From the NCBI GenBank assembly GCA_963836425.1, contig CAWIJJ010000016.1:558001-622000 (forward strand): a DNA stretch of 64,000 nt. Reading direction: 5' to 3'. This document shows, in pieces, positions 17,994 through 28,800 of this stretch. The notes beneath the pieces were generated by a model. The model saw nothing but the letters and a program-made list of their open reading frames with translations, searched no databases and had not been told where the DNA came from. The DNA comes from CAWIJJ01 sp963836425 (GTDB taxonomy: Bacteria; Acidobacteriota; Terriglobia; Bryobacterales; Bryobacteraceae). The translations under genes were made by a program, and so were the position numbers. Position 1 is the stretch's first letter. Every line of letters starts with the position of its first letter.

Positions 17994-19097
17994 ATGCCTG
18001 CCGCGCCGGCGCTACGCACCACAGCTTTGCACTCCGTCCATCGCGGGTTGAAAGCCCGGATGGTGGATTTCGGAGGCTGGGACATGCCTGTCCAGTACGC
18101 CGGGATCATCGAGGAGCATATGGCTGTCAGGCGGGCCGTGGGGCTGTTCGACGTCAGCCACATGGGAGAGATCGAGATCCGCGGGCGCGAGGCGGAAGCG
18201 CTCACCGATTTCGTGACCACCAACGCCGTTCGCAAGCTCAAGACCGGCCAGGCGCACTACTCGGGGCTGCTTTATGCACATGGCGGCTTCGTGGATGATA
18301 TTCTGGTGCACCGGGTGGCGGACGACCACTTCTTCCTGTGCGTGAATGCATCCAACCAGGAAAAAGATTTCGAGCACATCCGGGCCCAGAACCGCTTCGA
18401 AGCGGAAGTCGAGTTCACGTCCGGGAAGTACGCGCAACTCGCGGTGCAGGGGCCAAAGGCCCGTGCGACGCTGCAAAAAATCACCCCGGTGGACCTGTCC
18501 GGCATCAAATACTATTGGTTCGCCGACGGAACGGTGGCGGGGACCGCAGCGCGGATCGCGCATACCGGGTACACCGGCGAAGACGGCTTCGAAGTTTATG
18601 TGGCCCCGGCCGAGGCGGTGCGAATCTGGAACGAGCTGATGACGGCGGGCGAGGAGTTCGGAATCCGTCCGTGCGGCCTGGGCGCGCGGAACACGCTTCG
18701 CCTGGAAGCCAAGATGGCGCTGTACGGGCACGAGATCGACGCCTCGACCACGCCCTTCGAAGCGGACCTGGGTTGGATTGTAAAGCTGGACAAGGGCGAT
18801 TTCGTGGGACGGGACGCGCTTTTAAAACAAAAGGGCTCGGGCCTGCGGCGGCAGTTGGCCGGGTTTGAGATGAGAGGCCGCGGAATTGGCCGCGACGGAT
18901 ACGAAGTTTGGCTGGATGGCGTGCCCGCGGGTTGGGTAACCAGCGGGTCGCCCGCACCGGCACTGAACAAAAACATCGGGCTGTGCTATCTTCCGCCCGG
19001 GCAGACGCAGCCGGGCAGGACCATTCACATCATGATCCGCAACCAGCCAGTGGAAGCGGTCACGGTAGAGACTCCATTTTACAAACGAGCGAAATAA
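17994..19097 (+). CDS. gcvT: Glycine cleavage system T protein (aminomethyltransferase)
   Basis: 367-residue GcvT. It transfers the methylene group from aminomethyl-lipoyl-H protein to tetrahydrofolate, releasing ammonia. Landmarks: MVDFGGWDMPVQYAGIIEEH, VGLFDVSHMGEI, HTGYTGEDGFEVY, GLGARNTLRLEAKMALYG and GYVTSG-like GWVTSGSPAP. First gene of gcvT-H-PA-PB; 2 bases separate it from gcvH. Confidence 0.96.
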   Translation: MPAAPALRTTALHSVHRGLKARMVDFGGWDMPVQYAGIIEEHMAVRRAVGLFDVSHMGEIEIRGREAEALTDFVTTNAVRKLKTGQAHYSGLLYAHGGFVDDILVHRVADDHFFLCVNASNQEKDFEHIRAQNRFEAEVEFTSGKYAQLAVQGPKARATLQKITPVDLSGIKYYWFADGTVAGTAARIAHTGYTGEDGFEVYVAPAEAVRIWNELMTAGEEFGIRPCGLGARNTLRLEAKMALYGHEIDASTTPFEADLGWIVKLDKGDFVGRDALLKQKGSGLRRQLAGFEMRGRGIGRDGYEVWLDGVPAGWVTSGSPAPALNKNIGLCYLPPGQTQPGRTIHIMIRNQPVEAVTVETPFYKRAK

Positions 19098-19099
19098 TC

Positions 19100-19483
19100 A
19101 TGTTTCCCGAGAATCTTCGATACACGAAGGACCATGAATGGGTCCGCGTGGACGGCGACACCGGTACGGTGGGCATCACGGATCATGCGCAGGCGGAACT
19201 GGGCGATATCGTTTACGTGGATCTGCCGCGGACGGGCGCTCAATTGCAGCAGTCGGCCTCGCTCGGCTCGGTGGAGTCGGTGAAAGCCGTATCGGAAATT
19301 TACTCGCCGGTTACCGGCGAAGTAACGGAAGTGAATGCCGCCCTCGCTGACAAACCTGAAAAGCTGAACGAGGACCCGTACGGAGAGGGCTGGCTGATCA
19401 AGATCAAACTGGGCGACGCGGCCGAGGTGGAGAAACTCATGTCGGCGGCCGATTACCAGGCCTATGTAGGAGCGGAAAAGTAG
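19100..19483 (+). CDS. gcvH: Glycine cleavage system H protein
   Basis: 127-residue lipoyl carrier of the glycine cleavage system. The lipoylated lysine is Lys62 in GSVESVKAVSEIYSPVTGEV, and the N-terminus YTKDHEWVRVDGD is typical. It shuttles the aminomethyl group between P, T and L proteins. Only 2 bases separate it from gcvT; the TTG start of gcvPA follows after one base. Confidence 0.97.
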   Translation: MFPENLRYTKDHEWVRVDGDTGTVGITDHAQAELGDIVYVDLPRTGAQLQQSASLGSVESVKAVSEIYSPVTGEVTEVNAALADKPEKLNEDPYGEGWLIKIKLGDAAEVEKLMSAADYQAYVGAEK

Positions 19484-19484
19484 T

Positions 19485-20831
19485 TTGAGATACCTACCGA
19501 AATCCGAATCGGAGCGCCGTCAGATGCTGGAAGCGTGCGGCGTATCCACCGGCGATGAATTGTTCGCGCATCTTCCGGAAGCCGTGCGGTTGCAGCGGCC
19601 GCTGGACCTGGCTCCCGGGATATCCGAGTACGAAATCGCGGCCTATTTCCGCGATCGCGCAGCGGAGAATGCCACCGGCTATGCTTCCTTTCTAGGCGCC
19701 GGCGTTTACTCTCATTTTCGTCCGGTTATGGTGGACACGGTCGTATCGCGCGGCGAGTTTCTCACGTCCTACACGCCTTACCAGGCGGAGATCTCGCAGG
19801 GAACGCTCACCACGATCTTCGAATTTCAGACCATGATCTGCCAGCTCACCGGCATGGACGTGGCCAACGCGTCGATGTACGACGGCTCCACGGCAGTTCC
19901 GGAGGCGGCCATGATGGCGGTGCGAGCCACCGGCAAGGGGCGCGTCCTGGCGGCGCGGTCGCTGCATCCGGAGTATCGCGAAACGCTGCGCACGTTCGCC
20001 CGCTACCAGGGGATGCCGGTAGAGGAATTCGGCTATGACCGCGACACCGGCAGGCTGGACCTCGAGGACCTGGACCGCAAGATGGACGACCTGACGGCGG
20101 CCGTGATCGTGCAGTCGCCGAATTTCTTCGGGATCGTGGACGACGTGAAAGCCGCGGCGGACATCGCGCACAAACGTGGCGCGCTGCTGGTCGTGGTGTT
20201 CACCGAAGCGGTGTCGCTGGGGATTCTGGAGCCTCCGGCGGCCGCCGATATCGTGGCGGGCGAACTGCAATCATTCGCGATTTCCCCGAGCTACGGCGGA
20301 CCGTTCGCGGGCATCATCGCCACGCGCGATAAGTTCATTCGGCAGATGCCGGGACGGCTGGTAGGCCAGACCACGGATTCGCGCGGCAACCGCGCCTTTT
20401 GCCTGACCCTCTCCACTCGCGAGCAGCACATCCGGCGCGAGAAGGCGACCTCCAACATCTGCACCAACCAGGCGCTGATCGCGTTGATGGCTACGGTCTT
20501 CATGACCGTGTACGGCAAGCAGGGCCTGCGCGAACTGGCCGAACAGAATCTGGCCAAGGCGCACTACCTGGCGTCCAGGTCGAAGCCTCGCTTCAGCGGG
20601 CGATTCTTCAACGAGTTTGTGGCGCAGGTGGACGGGCGCACACCGGACGAAGCCAACAAGACGCTGCTCAAGCAGAAGATTATCGGAGGCCTGGCGCTGG
20701 GAAGATTTTATCCGGAACTGGCGGACTCCATGCTGCTGTGCGCGACCGAAATGTCGCGTCGCGAGGACATGGACCGCGTGGGCGAGTCGCTGCGCACCTC
20801 CGCGGGGCGGCTGGAGGAGGTGACGGCATGA
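19485..20831 (+). CDS. gcvPA: Glycine dehydrogenase (decarboxylating) subunit 1
   Basis: 448-residue N-terminal half of the split P protein. It lacks the PLP-binding lysine, which is in subunit 2. Landmarks: SFLGAGVYSHFRP, EFLTSYTPYQAEISQGTLTTIFEFQTM and YDGSTAVPEAAMMA. The start is TTG at 19485, right after the gcvH stop. The stop overlaps the gcvPB start (ATGA). Split P proteins are usual in Acidobacteriota, Firmicutes and archaea. Confidence 0.95.
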   Translation: MRYLPKSESERRQMLEACGVSTGDELFAHLPEAVRLQRPLDLAPGISEYEIAAYFRDRAAENATGYASFLGAGVYSHFRPVMVDTVVSRGEFLTSYTPYQAEISQGTLTTIFEFQTMICQLTGMDVANASMYDGSTAVPEAAMMAVRATGKGRVLAARSLHPEYRETLRTFARYQGMPVEEFGYDRDTGRLDLEDLDRKMDDLTAAVIVQSPNFFGIVDDVKAAADIAHKRGALLVVVFTEAVSLGILEPPAAADIVAGELQSFAISPSYGGPFAGIIATRDKFIRQMPGRLVGQTTDSRGNRAFCLTLSTREQHIRREKATSNICTNQALIALMATVFMTVYGKQGLRELAEQNLAKAHYLASRSKPRFSGRFFNEFVAQVDGRTPDEANKTLLKQKIIGGLALGRFYPELADSMLLCATEMSRREDMDRVGESLRTSAGRLEEVTA

Positions 20832-22307
20832 TCACGAAAGTGCGCAATCACCTTTCGCAGAACGAGCCGCTGCTGTTTGAGCGGAGCTCTCCGGGCAAGA
20901 AGGCGTACCAGCTTCCCGAACTTGATGTTCCGGTGATCGACCCCGGCGAAGCGCTGGGCTCGGAGAACGTGCGGGAGGAAATCGCCGGTTTTCCGGAAGT
21001 GAGCGAGGTGGAAACCATCCGCCACTTCACACGCCTCTCCACCTGGAACTACGCCATCGATTACGGCATGTATCCGCTCGGTTCCTGCACGATGAAATAC
21101 AACCCGCGCATCAATGAGCTGGTGGCGCGGACCGAGGGCCTCGCATGGGCACACCCCTACCAGCCCGAAGCGCTGAGCCAGGGCTCGATGGAAGTGATGG
21201 CGCGGCTCGAGGCCGCACTCGCGGAAATCACCGGCATGGATGCGGTGACGCTCCAGCCGGCCGCGGGGGCGCACGGCGAGCTCACCGGCATTTTGCTGAT
21301 ACGGGCGCTGCTCGAAAAGCGCGGCAATCCGCGGAAGAAGATCCTGATTCCGGATTCGGCGCACGGCACCAATCCGGCCACCGCTGCGATCGCGGGCTAC
21401 GCGGTGGAGAATATCCGCTCGAGCGAGAGCGGCGCTACTGGACGTGGGCGCGCTCGAGCACATCGTGAACGACGACGTCGCGGCCCTGATGGTCACCAAT
21501 CCCAACACGCTGGGGGTGTTCGAGGAAAACATCATCCATGTGGCCGAGATCCTGCACGCAAAAGGCGCCATGCTGTACATGGATGGCGCCAACATGAACG
21601 CCCTTGTGGGTATCGCGCGACCCGGCGATTTCGGCGTGGACGTCATGCACCTGAACCTGCACAAGACCTTTTCGACGCCGCACGGCGGCGGAGGTCCGGG
21701 AGCGGGCCCGGTGGCCGTGAAGAAGGTGCTGGAGCCGTTTCTGCCGGTGCCGCGGCTGAAGCGTTCGGGCAAACGCTGGGCGTACGATTACAAGCGCAAG
21801 CACAGCATCGGCCGGGTCAAAGCGTTTTACGGAAATTTCGGAGTGCTGGTGAGGGCGCTTGCCTACATCCTGGCTCACGGCGGCCCGGGATTGCGGAACG
21901 CGACCGTGGATGCGGTGCTGAATGCAGTTTACGTGCGCAAACAGCTCGAGCCTTATTACGACCTGCCGTACACCCAGCCCAACATGCACGAAGTGGTCTT
22001 CAGCGACGACCGGCAGGCGAAGTCCGGCATCCGTACCGGCGATATCGCCAAGCGCCTGATCGATTACGGATTCCATCCCTACACGGTCAGCTTCCCGCTG
22101 ATCGTACACGGCGCGCTGATGATTGAACCGACCGAGACGGAAGGCAAACGGGAACTCGACCAGTTCGTAGAAGCGATGATCGCCATCGCCAAAGAGGTCG
22201 AGACCGATCCGCAGATGGTGAAGAACGCCCCTTACGGAACCCGCACCAGCCGCGTGGATGAAGTGACCGCCGCGCGCAAGCCGGTGTTGCGATGGAAGCC
22301 GGAGTAG
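20828..22307 (+). CDS. gcvPB: Glycine dehydrogenase subunit 2, frameshifted near 21,435
   Basis: PLP-containing half of the P protein, about 490 residues across a frameshift. First frame: YGMYPLGSCTMKYNPRINE, then PAAGAHGELTGILLIRA, then PDSAHGTNPATAAIAGY. It runs into nonsense after ENIRSSE. The second frame picks up at LLDVGALEHIVNDDVAALM and carries the PLP lysine motif LNLHKTFSTPHGGGGPG and MIEPTETE to the normal C-terminus. The join is explained by one extra base in GGCGCTACTG (about 21432-21441). All catalytic landmarks are intact apart from the shift, so a sequence error is likely. The next gene overlaps its stop by 16 bases. Confidence 0.9.
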
Positions 22308-24069
22308 AGAAGCGCACGCTGTTCCTGCTGCTCGGGCTGACGCTGCTGCTGCGGCTGCCGTTTCTCAATCAGGCCGTGCAGGGGGACGACCACATCTATC
22401 TCACCGAAGCGGCTCACGCTTTGATTGAGCCGCTGCATCCTTCGAATACCCGCTATACCTTCATGGGGGAAGTGGTAGACCTGCGCGGCCACTCGCATCC
22501 GCCCATGAATGCGTGGGTGCTGGCCGGGCTGCTGGCCGTGGTGGGCCAGGTGCGCGAACCGCTGTTCCATGCCGCGTACGCCGTTTTTTCGCTGATCGCG
22601 GTCTGGGCCATGTGGCGGATAGCGCAACGCTTCTCCGGGCGGCCGGTCTGGGCAGTGCTGCTGTTCATGGCGGTTCCGGCCTTCGTCGTGAACGGGAATT
22701 CGCTCGAAACCGATCTACCCTTTCTGGCGTTCTGGATGGCTTCGGTCGCACTGTTCCTCGAGGGACGTCTCGCGTGGGCCGTGGCAGCTATGGCGCTGGC
22801 GGCGATGACGGCTTACCAGGCGGTGCTGTTGACCCCGATCCTGGGGGTCTACGTCTGGTTGTTCGAGCGCAAGCGGCGCGGCGCATGGCTGGCAATCCTG
22901 GCTCCGGTGGCGACGGTGGCCGCCTGGCAGGCATTCGAGCGGATCTCGACGGGCGCGCTTCCGGCAGCGGTTCTGGGCGGCTACTTTGCCAAATACGGAT
23001 TTCAGGCGCTGGCGAAGAAGGCGGCCAGCGGCGTGCAATGCTGGGAATCCACAGCTGGTTTATCGTGTTTCCGGTGCTGGTGCCCGGAGCGGCAGTGCTC
23101 GCCTGGCGGAAGCGGCGGGAACCCGAGACGTTGTTCCTGCTGGCGTGGATCGCGATCTTCTTCGCGGGGGCGCTGGTCATTTTCTTTGCCGGATCGGCCC
23201 GGTACCTGCTGCCGATGGCGGCGCCGGTAGCGTTGCTGGCTTCCCGCCTGTCCCGGCGCTGGCTGGCCGCGGGATTTGCGGCGCAGATGGCGCTCGCGCT
23301 GGGCCTGGCGGTGGTGAATTATCAACACTGGGGAGCCGAACGCGCTTTCGCGGAATCGCTGCGGGAAAAGATCGCGAACCGGAGGGTGTGGGTCGACGCG
23401 GAGCTGGGCCTGCGGCATTACCTGGGGGATATGGGCGCGCTTGGCCTGCGCAAAGACCAGCGGCTGCGGCCGGGCGACGTCGTGGTGACGAGCGAACTCG
23501 AAGGAACGGTGCGTGTGCAAGGGCCTGTGGGCCAGTTGGCCGCAATCGAAATCCGGCCCGCCATTCCGCTCCGCCTGATCGGCCTCGAAACGCACTCGGG
23601 CTACTCCGACGTCTCGCGCGGATTCCTGCCCTTCGGCGTGGAGGGAGGCGTGATCGACCGGCTTCGCGCCGTGCAAATCGCCGAGCGCAATCCGACGCTC
23701 GAATTCCTCAACCCGAAGGACGCCGCCGCCGCGGCCATTCACGTGATCACGGGCATCTATCCCGATGGCTGGATGGGTCGCCGCGGGGAGGTGATTCTTA
23801 GGAACCCGCCCGCGCCGAAGGTCCTGAAAGCCACGGTCTACATTCCCGACCAGGCTCCGGCGAGAAGGTTGATTTTGTACCTCGATGGCAGCGAGGTTGC
23901 GACTCTCGCGCTTTCCGGACCGGGCCTGCACACGATTGCGACCGCGGCGCCGCTGCGCGGAACCGGAGAGGCGGTGGCGGTGGCTGTGGAAGTAGACAAA
24001 ACATACTTCGCGCCGCCGGACAAGCGTGAGTTGGGGGCCGTTTTGACCGTTGTGGGATTCGCCCCGTAG
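22292..24069 (+). CDS. GT39-like membrane glycosyltransferase, frameshifted near 23,035
   Basis: Multi-pass ArnT/PMT-like glycosyltransferase of about 590 residues when read through a frameshift. Such enzymes use lipid-linked sugars on the outer face of the inner membrane. The N-terminal helix LFLLLGLTLLLRLPFL is followed by the catalytic-loop acidic pair GDDHIYLTEAAHAL, then many helices. The first frame diverges after ALAKKAASG; the other frame continues with MLGIHSWFIVFPVLVPGA through further helices and a periplasmic C-terminal domain ending VVGFAP. The change of frame fits one missing base near GGCGTGCAATG. The ATG overlaps gcvPB by 16 bases. Confidence 0.72.
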
Positions 24070-24072
24070 TAT
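24043..24072 (+). promoter_or_regulatory. Promoter of yggX-like gene, leaderless
   Basis: TTGACC (24043-24048), 18-base spacer and TAGTAT (24067-24072), ending 9 bases before the ATG at 24082. Same geometry as the gcvT promoter and no ribosome site. It overlaps the end of the upstream glycosyltransferase gene. Confidence 0.45.
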
Positions 24073-24081
24073 CCTGACTAC

Positions 24082-24414
24082 ATGGGCTGCGGTAACAGCG
24101 GTTTCAACCAGATCGGCAATGAGATCCGGCCTGGCGCACGCAAGGTGTTCTGCGTCAAGTTTCAGCGGGAAATGGAAGGACTGGACGAGGTGCCGTTCGA
24201 AGGGCATCCGCTCGGCCAGAAGATCTTCGAGAACGTCTCCAAGGACGCCTGGAAGATGTGGGTCGAACACATGAAGATGCTGATGAACGAATACCGGCTG
24301 AACCTGGGAACGCAGCAGGCGCAGGAGTTTCTCTTGCAGCAGATGGACAGCTACTTCTTCGGTGAAGGCGCGGCGCTGCCCCCGGACTTCGTAGCGCCTA
24401 AAACGAAGGGCTGA
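24082..24414 (+). CDS. yggX: YggX-family oxidative-damage protection / Fe(II)-trafficking protein
   Basis: 110-residue YggX homologue. The family core is CVKFQREMEGLDEVPFEG, then GQKIFENVSKDAWKMWVEH, then LMNEYRLN, and SYFFGEGAA at the end. YggX proteins bind Fe(II) and protect Fe-S enzymes from oxidation. Homologues start just before the CVKF segment; here the ATG gives about 20 additional residues (MGCGNSGFNQIGNE...). A GTG nearer the core is an alternative start, but the upstream promoter geometry favours the ATG. Its end overlaps the end of the convergent ATP-grasp gene by 17 bases. Confidence 0.85.
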   Translation: MGCGNSGFNQIGNEIRPGARKVFCVKFQREMEGLDEVPFEGHPLGQKIFENVSKDAWKMWVEHMKMLMNEYRLNLGTQQAQEFLLQQMDSYFFGEGAALPPDFVAPKTKG

Positions 24415-25603
24415 GCGTTTCCAGCACCGTGGCGATGCGGAAGTCCAACTCCGCGTGGGCACGGCGCAGGGCGGCTTCCACCTCCGCGGGGGCTCCGCCG
24501 CGGGCGAACAGAAATCCGGGATAACTCGATCCCTCGGGCGGGGGCAGCAGGAGCTGGCCCGGTTGCGCGGTGATGATCACGTCCTCGATGCCGTGTATGG
24601 CCGCGGCGCGCTCCACCCCGTCCACGCCTTCGTACAAGCCGGATTTGGGGATGGGGATCATCATCACGCCGGACGCCCCCGCCTCCAGCGCTGCGCCGGA
24701 AACGTCTTCGCCCATGGCGTGGCGCAGGATCAGTTCCTCGAGCGGCATGCCTCCCTGCAGGCGAATTGCTTTGGCGCAGAGGCCGCCGATGGGCCTCGCG
24801 TGAGTTTCGAGAATCCACGCTCCGCCGCTGTTATAGCGTAGTTCGGCGTGCACGGGGCCATACGTCAGGCCGAGTGCCGCCACGGCCGCGGCAGCCGTTT
24901 CGATCAACTCCCGCTGCACGTCCACCGGCTCGCGCGAGGGCGTGACGTAGAGCGTCTCTTCAAAGTATGGCCCGTTCATGGGATCGGGCTTGTCGAAGAT
25001 GGCGAGCGGCTGGAAACGGCCGTGCGTCACCAGGCCTTCGAGCGCGAACTCCCGTCCCTCGATGTACTCTTCCACCTGAATCTCCTGCTGGCCCATTTTG
25101 CGAATGCGGTGGAAGGCGGCCCGGAACGCGGCCGGGTCGTCGGCGCGGATCACGCCGCGACTACCGGAGAGTCCCAGGGGTTTCAACACGCAGGGATATG
25201 GCGCCGCGACTGCATCTTCCGCCGAGGACGCGCGGAAGTAAGCGGGGACGCGCAGTCCGGCTTCCTGATACTTGCGGCGGGCCGCGAACTTATCGTGGCA
25301 GGCGCGGGCCGCTTCGGGGGGATGGAACGCGAGGCCCAGGGCGCGTGCGGCTTCCGCTGCCAGCACGGCCGGACGGTCGCCGACGGCGGCCACGGCATCG
25401 AAGCGCCCGGACTGCAGTTGCCGCACGGACCAGGGGATGCGATCGAATCGGACCGGTATTGCGTGATCGCCCCAGGGATCGTCCAGGATGTGGCAGCGGT
25501 CGGTGGCAAGGGTGAGTTCCGCGCCCAGGCGGCGCGCGGCGTCCGCGAAGACCCGGATCTGATAACCCGTAGTGGCCGCGAACAGCAACAGATTTTTGGG
25601 CAC
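24398..25603 (-). CDS. ATP-grasp family ligase
   Basis: About 401 residues from the GTG at 25603; an ATG at 25651 would add 16 residues. The N-terminal pre-ATP-grasp domain (NLLLFAATTGYQIRVFADAA) is followed by the ATP-grasp fold: PCVLKPLGLSGSRGV (phosphate loop), VEEYIEGREFALEG and HAELRYNSGGAWILETHARPIGG (Mg ligands Glu and Asn-type). Such enzymes join a carboxylate to an amine or thiol through an acyl phosphate. It resembles biotin-carboxylase/PurK-like carboxylate-amine ligases; the product is unknown and no biosynthetic cluster surrounds it. Confidence 0.82.
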   Translation of the reverse strand: MPKNLLLFAATTGYQIRVFADAARRLGAELTLATDRCHILDDPWGDHAIPVRFDRIPWSVRQLQSGRFDAVAAVGDRPAVLAAEAARALGLAFHPPEAARACHDKFAARRKYQEAGLRVPAYFRASSAEDAVAAPYPCVLKPLGLSGSRGVIRADDPAAFRAAFHRIRKMGQQEIQVEEYIEGREFALEGLVTHGRFQPLAIFDKPDPMNGPYFEETLYVTPSREPVDVQRELIETAAAAVAALGLTYGPVHAELRYNSGGAWILETHARPIGGLCAKAIRLQGGMPLEELILRHAMGEDVSGAALEAGASGVMMIPIPKSGLYEGVDGVERAAAIHGIEDVIITAQPGQLLLPPPEGSSYPGFLFARGGAPAEVEAALRRAHAELDFRIATVLETLSPSF

Positions 25604-25676
25604 GATTCTATTGTCGCGCCGCAAGCCACCCACTTGTAGCAGGTGTTTCAATCAGCGGCATGGGCGGAGAAACCGC

Positions 25677-25706
25677 TTGACAGGAAAACGAGCGGCGGAA
25701 TACTCT
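25677..25706 (+). promoter_or_regulatory. Promoter of TonB-receptor gene 1
   Basis: TTGACA (25677-25682), an 18-base spacer and TACTCT (25701-25706). It leaves a leader of about 180 bases before the GTG at 25894, in which I see no other gene or obvious riboswitch fold. Confidence 0.5.
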
Positions 25707-25893
25707 ATACCCACTGGGTCAGTGATACGTTTCAAAGCTGGAGGGGCATTGGCGACCGGGAAGTCGCATCTCGCAACATCCACGTTACCGGCATACGAGC
25801 ACGGTGGAGGCAATTACCGCGCCCGCATGCGCCCCTTTCCCATCTCCGTCCCCAGGTCTACGCCTGGCGGATCCCCCAACCCGGAGGTTGTTT

Positions 25894-28800
25894 GTGAAAA
25901 GAAGACGAGTTTTCGCTTTGGTGTTTCTCCTTGCGCTGGCACTGTCCCTCACCACGGTTGCCAGCGCACAATCCGTAACAGGTCAGATTTCAGGTACGGT
26001 GACGGATCCGTCCGGAGCCGTGATGCCCGGGGCTGCGGTGCAGTTGACCCACACCGACTCGCAGCAGGTCCGGTCCTTCGTCACCGATTCGAATGGAAGT
26101 TTCGTATTCCTGGGCCTTGTCCCCGGCAACTATAGCATCCGCATCTCTCAACCGGGATTCAAGGCGTACGATCAGAAATCCATCAACGTCAGCCCGCAGG
26201 AAAGAGTTGACCTTCACCAGATCAAGCTCGAGGTCGGCGACGTCAGCAGTTCGGTTACTGTCGAAGCCTCCTCGGTACGCGTGGCCACCGACAGTTCGGA
26301 CCGTGCGATTTCCATCGGGCTCCGGCAAATCGAAGATACGCCGACGCGCGGCCGCAATCCGCTCTCTCTGATCATGACCCTGCCGGGCGTTCAGACGCTG
26401 GCCGGTAATGATTTCCGCGGCTGGTCCGGCGGCGGTATTCCAGGCGTCAACGGCGGCCAGACCGGGCAGGTGATTCTCAACCTCGACGGCGTGGCCAGCC
26501 AGGACTCGGGCAACCTCAATCCCGGTTATCTCTCGCCCAGCATCGACGCCATCGGGGAAGTCAAGCTGCTGGTCTCCAATTACACTGCCGAATACGGCGG
26601 CCGTACCGGCGGACAGTTGACGTTCACGATCAAGAGCGGCACGCCGCAATATCACGGCAGCGCCTACTACTACTGGCGCCATGAAATGTTCAACGCCAAT
26701 GAGTGGTTCAATAACAAACTCAATGTCGTGAAGCCGCGCTACCGGTACCAGAATCCGGGCGGCACGTTCGGCGGACCGCTCCTGATTCCGGGCACGAACT
26801 TCAACAAGAGCCGCACCAAGTTGTTCTTCTTCTTCTCCTACGACCAACTGCGGAACAAGAACACGATCAATAACACTTACACCATGCCGAGCGCACTCGA
26901 GCGCACCGGCGATTTCTCCCAAAGTTTCACCACCACGGGCGTGCTGATTCCGATTTACGACCCGACCACCCAGACTCCGTTCGCCGGAAACAGGGTGCCG
27001 GCCAGCATGATCAGCCCGGCGGGACAGGCGATGTTAAACCTTTTCCCACTGCCCGATCCACTCGGCACGAGCCTCGACCCGACCGGGCAGCGCAGATATA
27101 ACTATCGCGCGACCCTGCCGCAATCGCGCCCGAACGTGGATAAGGTGCTGCGCGTCGATTACAACCTGACGTCGAAGCTTCAGACTTACGCACGCGTGTT
27201 GCAGGATTACCAGGCGGTGGACGGCTACGCCGGCACGGTCGGACCGGCGGGCGGAGCGTGGGGACAGTTCCCGCACAGCTATCACGTGCAGGCCGCGGGC
27301 GCCGTGGCAACGGCGGTTTACACCTTCTCGCCCAACCTGATCAACGAATTCACGTGGGGCGTCAACCGCGGCAAGCAGGGCGTGAACCCGCTGGACGAAG
27401 CGGCCTCCACCGCGGTGGGCGGCACCCACACCTATGAAGACAACCTGCTGCCGCTCAAGGGCGCGAACGGACAGGCGATTCCGCTGCCGCGCATCAACCA
27501 GGGCAGCAACGTTCTGAACCTGCTGCCGCAGGTGAACTTCGGTTTCCCGTCCGGCTTCAGCGCGCAGTCCGGCGGGCAGGGTATCTCGAGCGCGCCCGCA
27601 TTCGGGCACGACAGCCGGTGGCCCTTCGTCGGCACCGATATGGTGCAGTCCATCAGCGACAAGGTCACCTGGGTCAAGAACAACCACAACCTGAAGGCCG
27701 GCATCTACTTCGAGCGCATGGCTCGAAATGTCAGCGTGTATTCGACTTACAATACGGCCGGATCCTATTACTTCGGCTCGGATCGCTCCTCGACGCTCGA
27801 CACAGGTTTTCCTTACTCGAATGCCCTCGTCGGCAGTATCTTCGCTTACGGCGACGACAACAAGAAGCAGATCAACCACGCACGCTACAACCAGCTCGAG
27901 TGGTTCCTGCAAGACACCTGGAAAGTCACGCGGCGCCTGACGCTCGATCCGGGCATTCGCTTCCACCGTGTGGGCGATCTGTATTCGGCGGGCGCGACGC
28001 TCGGCCTCTTCCGCAAGGAAGAGTACGATCCCGCCAAGGCCGGCCAGTTGCTGTTCCCGGCATGTGCCGTGCAGACCACCGGAACCTGCCCCACGGCCAG
28101 CCGGATCTCCATCAATCCGCAAACGGGCGCGACCTTCCCGTACGTCCGCCAAGGCACCTTCGATGCTTCTTCGTACGCGGCAACGGGGACGCCGTTCTCC
28201 GGCATCCACCAGTACGACAGCCACTTCTTCAACACTCCGCCGATTCAACTCGGGCCGCGGATGGGCTTCGCGCTCGACGTCTTCGGCAACGGCAAGACCG
28301 CCGTCCGCGGCGGTTTCGGAATCACCGTCGGCCGCAACTGGACGGTGGACGACATCGGCGCGGCAGGCGTCGGAACCGGCCCCATGGCGGCTCCGCCGAA
28401 CTTCCAGGCTCCGATCATCCTCTACACCAACTTTTCCAACCTGGCCAGCGCTCCCACGCTGTTCACGCCCCAGAACGTGCTCGGCGGATCGCAGGACCAG
28501 GAAACGCAGACCACCTATAACTGGAGCGCCAGCGTCCAGCAGGATCTGGGCCGCGGCATGATTCTCGACGTGGCCTATGTGGGCAACGCGCTGCGCCACG
28601 GCTACGGCCGGCAGATCGACTTCAATGCGATTCCGCCCTTCACCGTGTGGAATCCCAGAGATGGGCTGGTGAGCACCTACAAAGATCCCACTTCCTCCGG
28701 TTTCTATTCCACCAACCTCGTCCGGGCGATGGTGGGTTATGCCGGGTACGGACAGATTCCGATCTGGACCTATCGCGGCACGAATAACTACAATGCCCTG

